NCBI RefSeq assembly: GCF_001905845.1
Contig: NZ_LIVZ01000012.1
Span: 1 to 64,000 of the forward strand
Origin: Streptomyces sp. TSRI0107
Lineage (GTDB): Bacteria > Actinomycetota > Actinomycetes > Streptomycetales > Streptomycetaceae
Reading direction: 5' to 3'
Length of the DNA stretch: 64,000 nucleotides
Shown: positions 8,166-16,195 of the stretch, in pieces
How the letters are laid out: every line of letters begins with the position of its first letter
Numbering within the stretch: position 1 is the stretch's first letter
Translations under genes and position numbers: made by a program
The notes under the pieces: model-generated
What the model saw: only the letters and a program-made list of their open reading frames with translations
Databases searched by the model: none
What the model was told of the DNA's origin: nothing

Positions 8166-8655
8166 GCCGGGTGGCCCCCCGAGCGACCGCCGAGAGCAGG
8201 GAGCCGATGACGGCGCCGACCGCCAGATACACCACTCCGGTGCCCACTTTGGCGTCCATCGCCGCGCCCGTACGGAACGGCAGCAGCACCATCGCCGCCG
8301 TGACCAGCGCGACGATCCAGCTGAAGAACCGGCCGGGCTGCGGGGTGCTGAGGATCAGCCCGTGCAGCAGCGCGGTCGCGGCCAGCGTGACGACCGCCGC
8401 GCCGCCCGCCAGCATCCCGGTCGAGACGTCGCCCACGGCGCCTTCGCGCTCCGGCGCGAACAGCGGGATGTCCAGCACTCCGCGCACCAGCAGCAGGGTG
8501 ACCACGGCCGTGAGTCCGGCGACTCCGGCGGTCATGATGCCTCCCGCCCACAGCCGGGCGGTGTCGAGCCGGGGAGCGGCCGGCGGGGCGTCCGTGGCGG
8601 AGCCCGCGCCGTAGGGCAGCCGCTGCGGACCGGAGGGCTGGTTCGGGTGCTGCAA
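8155..8655 (-). CDS. Four-helix small membrane protein (DUF6069-like)
   Basis: 166 residues with a Pro/Gln-rich cytoplasmic start and four predicted membrane segments (around AGVAGLTAVVTLLLV, GGAAVVTLAATALLHGLIL, WIVALVTAAMVLLP and VYLAVGAVIGSLLSAV). The start is TTG, chosen because GAGGAGG lies about seven bases upstream and no better in-frame start exists. The pattern resembles the DUF6069 family of actinobacterial membrane proteins; the match is by eye. It is first in a two-gene unit with the ClC channel, with overlapping ends. No function is known. Confidence 0.65.
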   Translation of the reverse strand: MQHPNQPSGPQRLPYGAGSATDAPPAAPRLDTARLWAGGIMTAGVAGLTAVVTLLLVRGVLDIPLFAPEREGAVGDVSTGMLAGGAAVVTLAATALLHGLILSTPQPGRFFSWIVALVTAAMVLLPFRTGAAMDAKVGTGVVYLAVGAVIGSLLSAVARGATRRVR

Positions 8656-8783
8656 GGTCGGCCTCCTCCTCGGGACGGGTGCGCTATCCGTACCCCCTCA
8701 CCGCCGGGCCGCTGCCCGCGCTGGCCCGTTCGGGGCACGTCCCGGCCCCTGGGAAAGCCCTTTCACAAAGGTGTGCGTGGATC

Positions 8784-8811
8784 TTGACGCGTGCGATGTT
8801 ACCGGTAACAC
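8784..8811 (+). promoter_or_regulatory. Promoter of the GH35 operon with overlapping LacI-type palindromic operator
   Basis: TTGACG (8784-8789) and TAACAC (8806-8811) are spaced by 16 bases. The perfect 14-bp palindrome tgttaccggtaaca (8797-8810) covers the spacer and the -10 element, a placement that would block RNA polymerase. Palindromes with a central CG are typical targets of LacI-family repressors, and one is encoded downstream at 13232. A weaker symmetry, cctttcacaaagg, lies at 8759-8771. Confidence 0.65.
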
Positions 8812-8835
8812 TCGTCGTGACCCTCGTTCCCGCCC

Positions 8836-8985
8836 ATGGGCCCCGCCCTCGGCAAGGCCATCGAAGAGGCCGGCACCCGCGCGGTCCCCCTGCTGCTCGC
8901 GGGCGTCTCGGCCGTGTGCCTGGCCGTCACGCTCCGGCTGATCCACGCCACCCGGCCCCGCCCCACCCACGACCGCCCCGCCTGA
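8836..8985 (+). CDS. Possible 49-residue single-span membrane peptide
   Basis: An ATG-initiated frame of 50 codons between the GH35 promoter and the first GH35 gene. It encodes a short charged start, one hydrophobic helix (VPLLLAGVSAVCLAVTLRLI) and an Arg/Pro/His tail. No clear ribosome-binding site precedes it, and its stop overlaps the region carrying the binding site (GAAAGGA) of the next gene. It could be a real leader or small membrane gene, or an untranslated leader. LacI-linked sugar operons usually include a transporter, and none is present here. Confidence 0.3.
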   Translation: MGPALGKAIEEAGTRAVPLLLAGVSAVCLAVTLRLIHATRPRPTHDRPA

Positions 8986-8998
8986 AAGGACCCGCCCC

Positions 8999-10756
8999 AT
9001 GCCCGCCCTGACGACCACGGCCGACGGCTTCCTGCTGCACGGCGCGCCGCTGCGGATCATCTCCGGCGCGATGCACTACTTCCGCGTCCACCCCGACCTG
9101 TGGGCGGACCGCCTGCGCAAGGCCCGCCTCATGGGCCTGAACACGGTGGAGACGTACGTCCCCTGGAACCTCCACCAGCCCGACCCGCACGGCCCCGTCG
9201 TCCTCGACGGCATCCTCGACCTGCCCCGCTACCTGGAACTCGCCCGGGCCGAAGGCCTGCACGTGCTGCTCCGGCCCGGCCCGTTCATCTGCGCCGAGTG
9301 GGACGGCGGCGGCCTGCCCTCCTGGCTCACCGCCGACCCGGACATCCGGCTGCGCAGCAGCGACCCGCGGTTCACCGACGCCGTCGACCGCTACCTCGAC
9401 GAGCTGCTGCCCCCGCTGCTGCCGCACATGGCCGCCGCCGGTGGGCCCGTGATCGCCGTGCAGGTGGAGAACGAGTACGGCGCCTACGGCGACGACACCG
9501 CCTACCTCAAGCACCTGCACCAGGGCTTCCGCTCGCGCGGTGTCGAGGAACTGCTGTTCACCTGCGACCAGGCCGACCCGGAGCACCTGGCGGCCGGCAG
9601 CCTGCCCGGCACCCTCGCCACCGGCACCTTCGGCAGCCGCATCGAGGAGAACCTGTCCCGGCTGCGCGCCCACCAGAGCGAAGGGCCGCTGATGTGCACC
9701 GAGTTCTGGGTCGGCTGGTTCGACCACTGGGGCGAGCCGCACCACACCCGGGACGCGGCCGACGCCGCCGCCGACCTCGACCGGCTGCTCGCCGCCGGCG
9801 CGTCGGTGAACATCTACATGTTCCACGGCGGCACCAACTTCGCCTTCACCAACGGCGCCAACCACGACCACGCCTACGCCCCCGTCGTCACCTCCTACGA
9901 CTACGACGCCCCCCTCACCGAGCACGGCGACCCCGGCCCGAAGTACCACGCCTTCCGCGAGGTCATCGCCCGACACGCCCCGGTCCCCGACGAGCCCGCC
10001 CCCGCCCCGAGCCGCAAGCTCGCCCCCACGGAGGTGGCACTGGACCGCCGGGCCGCGCTCCTGCCGTACGCCACCGCCCGCACCGAGCCCGTGGCCGCCC
10101 CCGGCGCCCCGCGCACGCTGCACGAGCTGGGCCTGCGCGCCGGGTACGTCCTCTACCGCACCACCGTCCCCACCGCCGGAGACGGCGTGCTGCACTTCGC
10201 GGGCGGCGTCGGCGACCGCGCCCAGGTCTTCCTGGACGGCGCCCCCGCCGGCGTACTGGAACGCGAACGCCACGAGGAGAGCCTGCCCGTCCGCGTGCCC
10301 CGCCCCGGCGCCACGCTGGAGGTGCTGGTGGAGAACATGGGCGGTGTCAACTACGGTCCCCGCATCGGCGCCCCCAAGGGCCTGCTCGGCCCGGTCGCCC
10401 TCGACGGCACCGACCTCGACGGCTGGGACTGCCACCCGCTGCCCCTGAACGACCTCCACGACCTGCCCCTCGGCACCGCCCCGGTCGCCGGCCCCGCCTT
10501 CCACCACGGCACCTTCGAGCTCGCCGGCCCCGCCGACGCCTTCCTCGCCCTGCCCGGCTGGACCAAGGGCCAGGCCTGGATCAACGGCTTCCACCTCGGC
10601 CGCTACTGGAACCGCGGCCCCCAGCGCACCCTGTACGTCCCCGCCCCCGTCCTGCGCCCCGGCCGCAACGAACTGCTCCTCCTCGAACTGCACGCCACCA
10701 CCACCGGCCGCGCCCGGCTCACCGACACCCCCGACCTCGGACCGGAGAAGCCCTGA
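8999..10756 (+). CDS. GH35 beta-galactosidase
   Basis: 585 residues, close to the usual length for bacterial GH35 enzymes. The N-terminal TIM barrel starts with the family signature ISGAMHYFRVHPDLWADRL and continues with GLNTVETYVPWNLHQP and RPGPFICAEWDGGGLPSW. The acid/base Glu is in VENEYG (residue 159) and the nucleophile in CTEFWVGWFDHWG (residue 235). C-terminal beta-sandwich parts follow, including GWTKGQAWINGFHLGRYW. There is no signal peptide, so it acts in the cytoplasm on imported beta-galactosides. The start has GAAAGGA upstream. Its stop overlaps the start of the next GH35 gene, implying coupled translation. Confidence 0.9.
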   Translation: MPALTTTADGFLLHGAPLRIISGAMHYFRVHPDLWADRLRKARLMGLNTVETYVPWNLHQPDPHGPVVLDGILDLPRYLELARAEGLHVLLRPGPFICAEWDGGGLPSWLTADPDIRLRSSDPRFTDAVDRYLDELLPPLLPHMAAAGGPVIAVQVENEYGAYGDDTAYLKHLHQGFRSRGVEELLFTCDQADPEHLAAGSLPGTLATGTFGSRIEENLSRLRAHQSEGPLMCTEFWVGWFDHWGEPHHTRDAADAAADLDRLLAAGASVNIYMFHGGTNFAFTNGANHDHAYAPVVTSYDYDAPLTEHGDPGPKYHAFREVIARHAPVPDEPAPAPSRKLAPTEVALDRRAALLPYATARTEPVAAPGAPRTLHELGLRAGYVLYRTTVPTAGDGVLHFAGGVGDRAQVFLDGAPAGVLERERHEESLPVRVPRPGATLEVLVENMGGVNYGPRIGAPKGLLGPVALDGTDLDGWDCHPLPLNDLHDLPLGTAPVAGPAFHHGTFELAGPADAFLALPGWTKGQAWINGFHLGRYWNRGPQRTLYVPAPVLRPGRNELLLLELHATTTGRARLTDTPDLGPEKP

Positions 10757-13143
10757 TGACCCACCCGCACCGGCTCCGCGTCCCCGCCCCCGCCGCACCG
10801 CCCCGCGCCGGCCATCTGCCCTTCACCGACGCGCCCGGCGTCCCCGACCCGATCGAGGTGACCAGCCGCTGGCTCACCCGCGGCGGGCGCCCCTGGTTCC
10901 CCGTCTCCGGCGAGTTCCACTACTCCCGCCACCCGGCGGGGGAGTGGGAGGAGGAACTGCTGAAGATGAAGGCCGGCGGAGTGACGGTGGTCGCCTCCTA
11001 CGTCATCTGGATCCACCACGAGGAGACCGAGGGCCGCGTCCGCTTCGACGGCGACCTCGACCTGCGCCGCTTCGCCGAGCTGTGCGCCCGCCACGGCCTC
11101 GGCTTCATCCCCCGCATCGGCCCCTGGGTGCACGCCGAGGTCCGGAACGGCGGCCTGCCCGACTGGCTGCTCGCCCGCGACTGCGCGCCCCGCACCGACG
11201 ACCCGGCCTACCTGGAACCCGTACGCGCCTGGTACGCGGCGATCGCCGGACAGCTGCGCGGCCTGGACCGGGCGCACGGCGGCCCGATCGTCGCGATCCA
11301 GATCGAGAACGAGCTGTACGACCAGCCCGGCCACCTGCTCACCCTCAAGCGGACGGCGCAGGCCGCCGGACTCGGCGCCCCGCTGTGGACGTCGACGGCC
11401 TGGGGCGGCGTCCGGCTCCCGCCCGACGAACTGCTGCCCCTGTACGGCGGCTACCCCGAGGCGTTCTGGACCGAGTGGGACGGCGGCTGGCCCGACACCT
11501 GCCGCAAGCACTACTTCTTCACCCACCAGCGCGACGACGAGGGCATCGGCGCCGACCTGCGCCCCACCACCGTCCGGGGCGGCGACCCCGCCCCCACCGA
11601 CCGCTTCCCCTGGGCCACCTGCGAACTCGGCGGCGGCATGGCTGTCGCCTACCACCGGCGACCACGGCTCGACGCGGCCGACATCGGCGCCCTCGGCCTG
11701 ACCAAGATCGGCTGCGGCTCGGTGTGGCAGGGCTACTACATGTTCCACGGCGGCACCAACCCCACCGGCGACCTGACCACCCTCCAGGAGTCGCACGCCA
11801 CCGGCTACCCCAACGACCTCCCGCCGCTGACGTACGACTTCCAGGCACCGCTCGGCGAGTACGGCCAGATCCGGCCCTCGTACCACGAACTGCGCCTCCA
11901 GCACCTGCTGCTGGCCGGCTTCGGCGACCGCATCGCCCCCATGCGGTCCGTGCTGCCCGACCGGCAGCCGGCCGGCCGGCACGACCGCGACACCCTGCGC
12001 TGGGCCGTGCGCGCCGACGGCGACTGCGGCTTCCTGTTCGTCAACAACCACCAGCCGCACGAGCCGCTGCCCGCCCACCCGGACACCACGTTCACCGTGG
12101 AGTTCCCCGACGCGCCCGCCCTCACCCTGCCCAGCACTCCCGTCACCGTCCCCTCCGGCGCCTACTTCTGCTGGCCGCTGCGCCTGGAGGCCGGCGGACT
12201 GCGGCTCGACTGGGCCACCGCCCAGCCGGTGTGCACGGTCGACGACGCGGGCCGAACGGTCCTCGTGCTCGCCGCCACCGACGGCATCACCCCCGAACTC
12301 GCCTTCGACGCGACGACGGTGACGTCCGTGCGCACGCCCACCGGCGAGACCGTCACCACCGGCGACCGCGTCCTGGTCACCGGGCTGCGCCCCGGTACCG
12401 ACGCGCTGGTCGAGGCGGTCACGGCGGACGGCGGCCGGGTCGGGCTGCTGGTCCTGGACGCGGTGACCGCCCGCACCGCCTACCGGGGCGCCGCCTGGGG
12501 CGCCGAGCGGCTGGTTCTCTGCGCCGACGGCGTGGTCTTCGACGGCGACGGCATCAGGGTGCACGGCACCGCCGCCCAGCCGTCGTTCGCCGTACTCCCG
12601 GCACCCGAACGGGCGCCGACGGGCACGAAGGCCACGCAGGACGGGGTCTTCACCCGCTACACACGCCTCGGTGAAGCCGCCGAATCAGAGCCGGAGACGG
12701 AGACCGCCGTACCGGTCACCCCGCTCCGCGCCGCGGGCCCCGCGCCCCGGCCCGTCACCGGCGTCCAGGGGCGGGCGAGCGTCCCCGCGGACGAGTACTT
12801 CGACACGGTCGCCGCCGAGTACCGCGTCGACGTACCGGACGACCTCCTCGCCCGCGAGGGGCGGACGATCCTGCGCCTCGACTGGACCGGGGACGTGGCC
12901 CGCGCCTACGTCGGGGACGTCCTCGTCGCCGACCAGTTCTTCCACGGACGCCCCTGGGAGATCGCCCTCGACCGGCTCCCGCGGGAGGCGCTGCGCGCCC
13001 ACGGCCTGCGGCTGAAGGTGCTGCCGCTGGCCGCCGACGCCCCGGTGCACCTGCCGGGGCGAGCCCCCGGCGAGGCCGTCGCGGCCGCGATCCGGGGCGC
13101 CGGCGCCCGCACCAGCCGCACCTGGACCGTCGGCACCGCATGA
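10756..13143 (+). CDS. Second, larger GH35-type beta-galactosidase
   Basis: 795 residues from an ATG that overlaps the stop of the preceding gene (TGATG). The barrel has FPVSGEFHYSRHPAGEWEEELLKMKAGG, FIPRIGPWVHAEVRNGGLPDW, a probable acid/base Glu 186 in IQIENELYD and a probable nucleophile Glu 290 in ATCELGGGM, then YYMFHGGTNPTGD. A long C-terminal region of beta domains follows. It lacks a signal peptide. It is only distantly similar to its neighbour, so the pair probably split different linkages or chain lengths of galactosides. Both are likely controlled by the palindrome at 8797 and the LacI protein at 13232. Confidence 0.85.
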   Translation: MTHPHRLRVPAPAAPPRAGHLPFTDAPGVPDPIEVTSRWLTRGGRPWFPVSGEFHYSRHPAGEWEEELLKMKAGGVTVVASYVIWIHHEETEGRVRFDGDLDLRRFAELCARHGLGFIPRIGPWVHAEVRNGGLPDWLLARDCAPRTDDPAYLEPVRAWYAAIAGQLRGLDRAHGGPIVAIQIENELYDQPGHLLTLKRTAQAAGLGAPLWTSTAWGGVRLPPDELLPLYGGYPEAFWTEWDGGWPDTCRKHYFFTHQRDDEGIGADLRPTTVRGGDPAPTDRFPWATCELGGGMAVAYHRRPRLDAADIGALGLTKIGCGSVWQGYYMFHGGTNPTGDLTTLQESHATGYPNDLPPLTYDFQAPLGEYGQIRPSYHELRLQHLLLAGFGDRIAPMRSVLPDRQPAGRHDRDTLRWAVRADGDCGFLFVNNHQPHEPLPAHPDTTFTVEFPDAPALTLPSTPVTVPSGAYFCWPLRLEAGGLRLDWATAQPVCTVDDAGRTVLVLAATDGITPELAFDATTVTSVRTPTGETVTTGDRVLVTGLRPGTDALVEAVTADGGRVGLLVLDAVTARTAYRGAAWGAERLVLCADGVVFDGDGIRVHGTAAQPSFAVLPAPERAPTGTKATQDGVFTRYTRLGEAAESEPETETAVPVTPLRAAGPAPRPVTGVQGRASVPADEYFDTVAAEYRVDVPDDLLAREGRTILRLDWTGDVARAYVGDVLVADQFFHGRPWEIALDRLPREALRAHGLRLKVLPLAADAPVHLPGRAPGEAVAAAIRGAGARTSRTWTVGTA

Positions 13144-13231
13144 CGCCGCCCCCGCCCGCCCGGCCTATCCTGTGGATCCGCCGGGCGGGACCGCACCGCC
13201 CCGACCCACACCGAAGGACCACCCCCCCGCC

Positions 13232-14296
13232 ATGACCCGCAAGCCCGCCGACGGTCCGGCCCAGCGCGCACGCAGCCGGCGCAGCTTCGCGGGCACCCGC
13301 CCCGTCATGGACGACGTGGCCCGGCTGGCCGGAGTGTCCAAGCAGACCGTGTCCCGGGTCCTCAACGACCATCCGGCGGTCCGCGCCGAGACCCGCGCCG
13401 CCGTCGTCGAGGCCATGCGCACCCTCGGCTACCGCCCCAGCCGCAGCGCCCGCTCGCTGGCCAGCGGACGCACCCGGATGCTCGGCGTGATCTCCTTCGA
13501 CGCCGCCCGCTACGGGCCCGCCTCCATCCTCACCGCGATCAACACCGCCGCCCAGAGCGCCGGTTACCTGGTCAGCTCCATCGCCCTCGGCACCGCCGAC
13601 CGGGACACCGTCCTGCGGGCCCTTGACACGCTGTCCGCCGAGGGCGCCGACGGCGTCATCGCCATCGCCCCGCAACGAGGCGTCGCGGGCGCCCTCGCCG
13701 AGACCCGCCTCGACACCCCCATGGTGGTGCTGGAGAACGACCTCGGCGGCCGCGCCCCGCTGGTCACCGCCGACTCCCGGGCGGGCGCCCGCGCCGCCAC
13801 CGGCCATCTGCTGCGGCTCGGCCACGCCACCGTCCACCACATCGCCGGCCCCACCGGATGGACGTCCGCCGAGGTACGGCTGGACAGCTGGCGCGCCACC
13901 CTGACCGAGGCGGGCGCCGAGGTGCCCGACCCGCTCCTCGGCGACTGGAGCGCCGACTCCGGCTACCGGCTCGGCCGCCGCCTCGCCGAACGGCCCGACG
14001 TCACGGCCGTGTTCGCGTCCAACGACCAGATGGCCCTCGGCCTGCTGCGCGCCCTGCACGAGGCCGGCCGCCGGGTCCCCGACCACGTCAGCGTGATCGG
14101 CTACGACGACATCCCCGAGGCCGCCCATCTGCTGCCCCCGCTGACCACCGTGCGCACCGACTTCGGCGAGATCGGCCGCCGCGCGCTCCGGCTGCTCCTG
14201 GACCGTATCGACGAGGTCGCGGAACCCCGGACCGAGCCCGTCGTACCGGTGGAACTCGTCGTCCGCCGCAGCACGGGACCGGCGCCCCGGCCCTGA
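13232..14296 (+). CDS. LacI-family transcriptional regulator of the GH35 genes
   Basis: 354 residues. The N-terminal HTH and hinge read VMDDVARLAGVSKQTVSRVLNDH and RPSRSARSLASGRTRMLGV, the classic LacI pattern; a periplasmic-binding-protein-like sensor domain follows, ending in the YDDIPEAAHLLPPLTTVRTDF effector-domain motif. The ATG at 13232 (GAAGGA 13 bases upstream) is preferred over a GTG at 13172, because a likely -10 element TATCCT (13166-13171) lies right against that GTG. It is the natural candidate to bind the 14-bp palindrome at 8797 and respond to a galactoside. Confidence 0.9.
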   Translation: MTRKPADGPAQRARSRRSFAGTRPVMDDVARLAGVSKQTVSRVLNDHPAVRAETRAAVVEAMRTLGYRPSRSARSLASGRTRMLGVISFDAARYGPASILTAINTAAQSAGYLVSSIALGTADRDTVLRALDTLSAEGADGVIAIAPQRGVAGALAETRLDTPMVVLENDLGGRAPLVTADSRAGARAATGHLLRLGHATVHHIAGPTGWTSAEVRLDSWRATLTEAGAEVPDPLLGDWSADSGYRLGRRLAERPDVTAVFASNDQMALGLLRALHEAGRRVPDHVSVIGYDDIPEAAHLLPPLTTVRTDFGEIGRRALRLLLDRIDEVAEPRTEPVVPVELVVRRSTGPAPRP

Positions 14297-14425
14297 CCCG
14301 CCGCGAGGCGTGGGACGGCGCACGCTCGGGGGCGGAGGGCGCAGAGACCGGAGCAGGGGACCGCTGACGCATGCGCCCTGTCCCGGCCGTCCGCCCGGCG
14401 CCTACAGTGTGGCGCCACGGCCTCG

Positions 14426-14450
14426 CTCCGCCCGTCCGGCACGGGCGGAG
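14426..14450. terminator. Hairpin terminator
   Basis: Perfect 10-bp arms ctccgcccgt and acgggcggag with a 5-base loop, about 130 bases past the lacI-type gene. No T-run follows, as is common in Streptomyces. The rest of the gap between 14297 and 14576 shows no gene. Confidence 0.5.
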
Positions 14451-14576
14451 CAGCCGGCAGCATCAGCGACGGGCCGACGACCGCCCGTACGCCTGACACC
14501 ACCCCGTGAGTTCGCTCGGTGCCGCGCGACCGAGTGCGCGCGGCACCGTGCGCGTCGAGAACCACTGGAGGCCGCC

Positions 14577-15545
14577 GTGTCCCGACCCCGCATAGCCCTG
14601 ATCGCCGATCCCAGCTCGCCCGAGGGCTGCGCCGACTACCTCGCCCGCGCCGTCGAACTGCTCACCGGCGCACCGCCGGTGCGGATCGACTCCCGGCACT
14701 TCGCGGACGGCGGCTCCGGCCGCGCCACCCGCGCCGGGGACCGGTTACGGCTGTGGGTGCCCGAGGAACGGCTGGACGTGGTGCCCGACGTGGTCGTGCT
14801 GTACGAGATCCCGCCGCACCGCCGCGGCTCCCTCGCCGCCTTCCAGCGGCTGCTCCAGCAGTACGACGTCGTCACCCTCGGCACCGGCACGGCCGCCTGG
14901 CGCACCGCGACCGAGAAGGACCGCACCGTGGAGCGCTTCCGCCGCGACGGCATCGCCCACATGGAGACCGCCGTGCTGTCCCGGCCCGCCCCGCACGAGG
15001 CCGCCGCCGCCTTCGACAAGCTCGGCCGGGACACCTGGGCCCGGCCCGTCGTCGGCACCGGCGGCGACGACACCTTCCACGTCACCACCGAGGAGCAGCT
15101 GGAGCGGGCCACCGCCTACTACGCCGAACGCGGCACCGACTGGCTGCTGTCCCGGGACGCGGGCAACGTCCTGCCCGACGGCCGCCGCCACCAGTTCCGC
15201 GTCTTCGTCCTGCACGGCCGGGTCGTCCACGCGCGCGAGCACATCCAGGACGAGCCCGACACCCCCTGCAACACCTGCCGGGGCGCCACCCCGGTCCCCA
15301 TCGCCCCCGCCGACCTGCCCGCGTCCCTCACCCGGCTCGCCGTCGACGCCACCGCCTCCGTCGGCCTGCCGTTCGCCGGCGTCGACCTGGCGATCGAGCA
15401 CGGCGGGGTGGTCTTCGAGGTCAACGTGCAGCCGGCCTTCGTCGACGGCGAACTCCCGCTCGTCGCCGTGCCGTACATCCAGGCCCACCTCGACGCCCTG
15501 GCCGCCCGCCGCGACCCGGCACCCGAACGGCGGCTGCCTGCCTAG
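14577..15545 (+). CDS. RimK-like ATP-grasp domain protein
   Basis: 322 residues from a GTG with CTGGAG six bases upstream. The N-terminal part (IALIADPSSPEGCADYLARA) resembles a pre-ATP-grasp domain. The central and C-terminal parts have ATP-grasp landmarks: TEKDRTVERFRRDGIAHMET, KLGRDTWARPVVGTGGDD, FRVFVLHGRVVHAREHIQDEPD and FAGVDLAIEHGGVVFEVNVQPAF, where the last Glu and Asn are the usual magnesium ligands. A CNTC motif, in the position where related enzymes have a plain loop, is unusual. Such proteins join a carboxylate to an amine or thiol using ATP. No substrate or partner gene is evident from its neighbours. Confidence 0.7.
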   Translation: MSRPRIALIADPSSPEGCADYLARAVELLTGAPPVRIDSRHFADGGSGRATRAGDRLRLWVPEERLDVVPDVVVLYEIPPHRRGSLAAFQRLLQQYDVVTLGTGTAAWRTATEKDRTVERFRRDGIAHMETAVLSRPAPHEAAAAFDKLGRDTWARPVVGTGGDDTFHVTTEEQLERATAYYAERGTDWLLSRDAGNVLPDGRRHQFRVFVLHGRVVHAREHIQDEPDTPCNTCRGATPVPIAPADLPASLTRLAVDATASVGLPFAGVDLAIEHGGVVFEVNVQPAFVDGELPLVAVPYIQAHLDALAARRDPAPERRLPA

Positions 15546-15649
15546 GGGACCAGACACCCCCCAGGGCAGACCGGGAGCCGAACCTCACGCCTGGGTTACG
15601 AAACGCGCAACCCCTGGTATCAGCGCGGTGAGGAGGTGACGATGGGCCC

Positions 15650-16054
15650 ATGACTCTGGCCCAGCGCGCCCTGGAGCAACTCGAGGCCTGGCCCGACCTC
15701 ACGTCGGCACCGGCCAGTTGCGGCACAGGGCGGGCACTTCGCACCGTCCACAGCGAGATCGCCCACTTCCACTCCGACCACGACGTGGACCTCCACCTCA
15801 CCAGCCGGTCCCTGCGGCGCTTCGCCGCCGACCTCGGGGAGTCGACGGCGATCCGCCTGGTGCCCGGCTCCCGCTGGGTGACCGTCCACCTCGACTGCGA
15901 CGCGGACGTCGACCTGCTGCAGAGCCTGGTCAGCGTCGCCCTGAAGGCCCATCAGGGCGGCCCAGCCCCCGAGGACCTGCCACCCGGCGGCTGCAACTTC
16001 CGCCGGGTCACCGTCCTCCCACGCGACCCGGCGGGCACCGCCGCACCCTGCTGA
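15650..16054 (+). CDS. Small luciferase-domain (DUF5519-like) protein
   Basis: 134 residues, soluble, with the order: helix rich in Leu/Glu at the start (RALEQLEAWPDLT), then EIAHFHSDHDVDLHLTSRSLRRF and IRLVPGSRWVTVHLDCDADVDLLQSLVSVALKAH. This pattern matches the short actinobacterial proteins annotated as luciferase family or DUF5519; they are not known to emit light. An AGGAGG lies 13 bases before the ATG, a longer gap than usual, and no other in-frame start is available. It lies 141 bases ahead of the GH65 gene on the same strand. Confidence 0.6.
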   Translation: MTLAQRALEQLEAWPDLTSAPASCGTGRALRTVHSEIAHFHSDHDVDLHLTSRSLRRFAADLGESTAIRLVPGSRWVTVHLDCDADVDLLQSLVSVALKAHQGGPAPEDLPPGGCNFRRVTVLPRDPAGTAAPC

Positions 16055-16195
16055 GTCCCGGCGAATCCGCCGCTTCGCCCCCCGCCCGGCGTGGACCGCA
16101 CGGCCGGACCCGCCCGCGGGGAGAGACTGCTGCCGCACGGCGCCGACCCGTCGTACCCCGCGGGTCGGCGCGCCGCACGCGGGAGGAGCACCGAA

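Noticed and set aside
8927..10798. 623-codon minus-strand frame antisense to the first GH35 gene
   Set aside because: Low-complexity Gly/Val/Gln composition, whereas the plus strand holds GH35 catalytic motifs.
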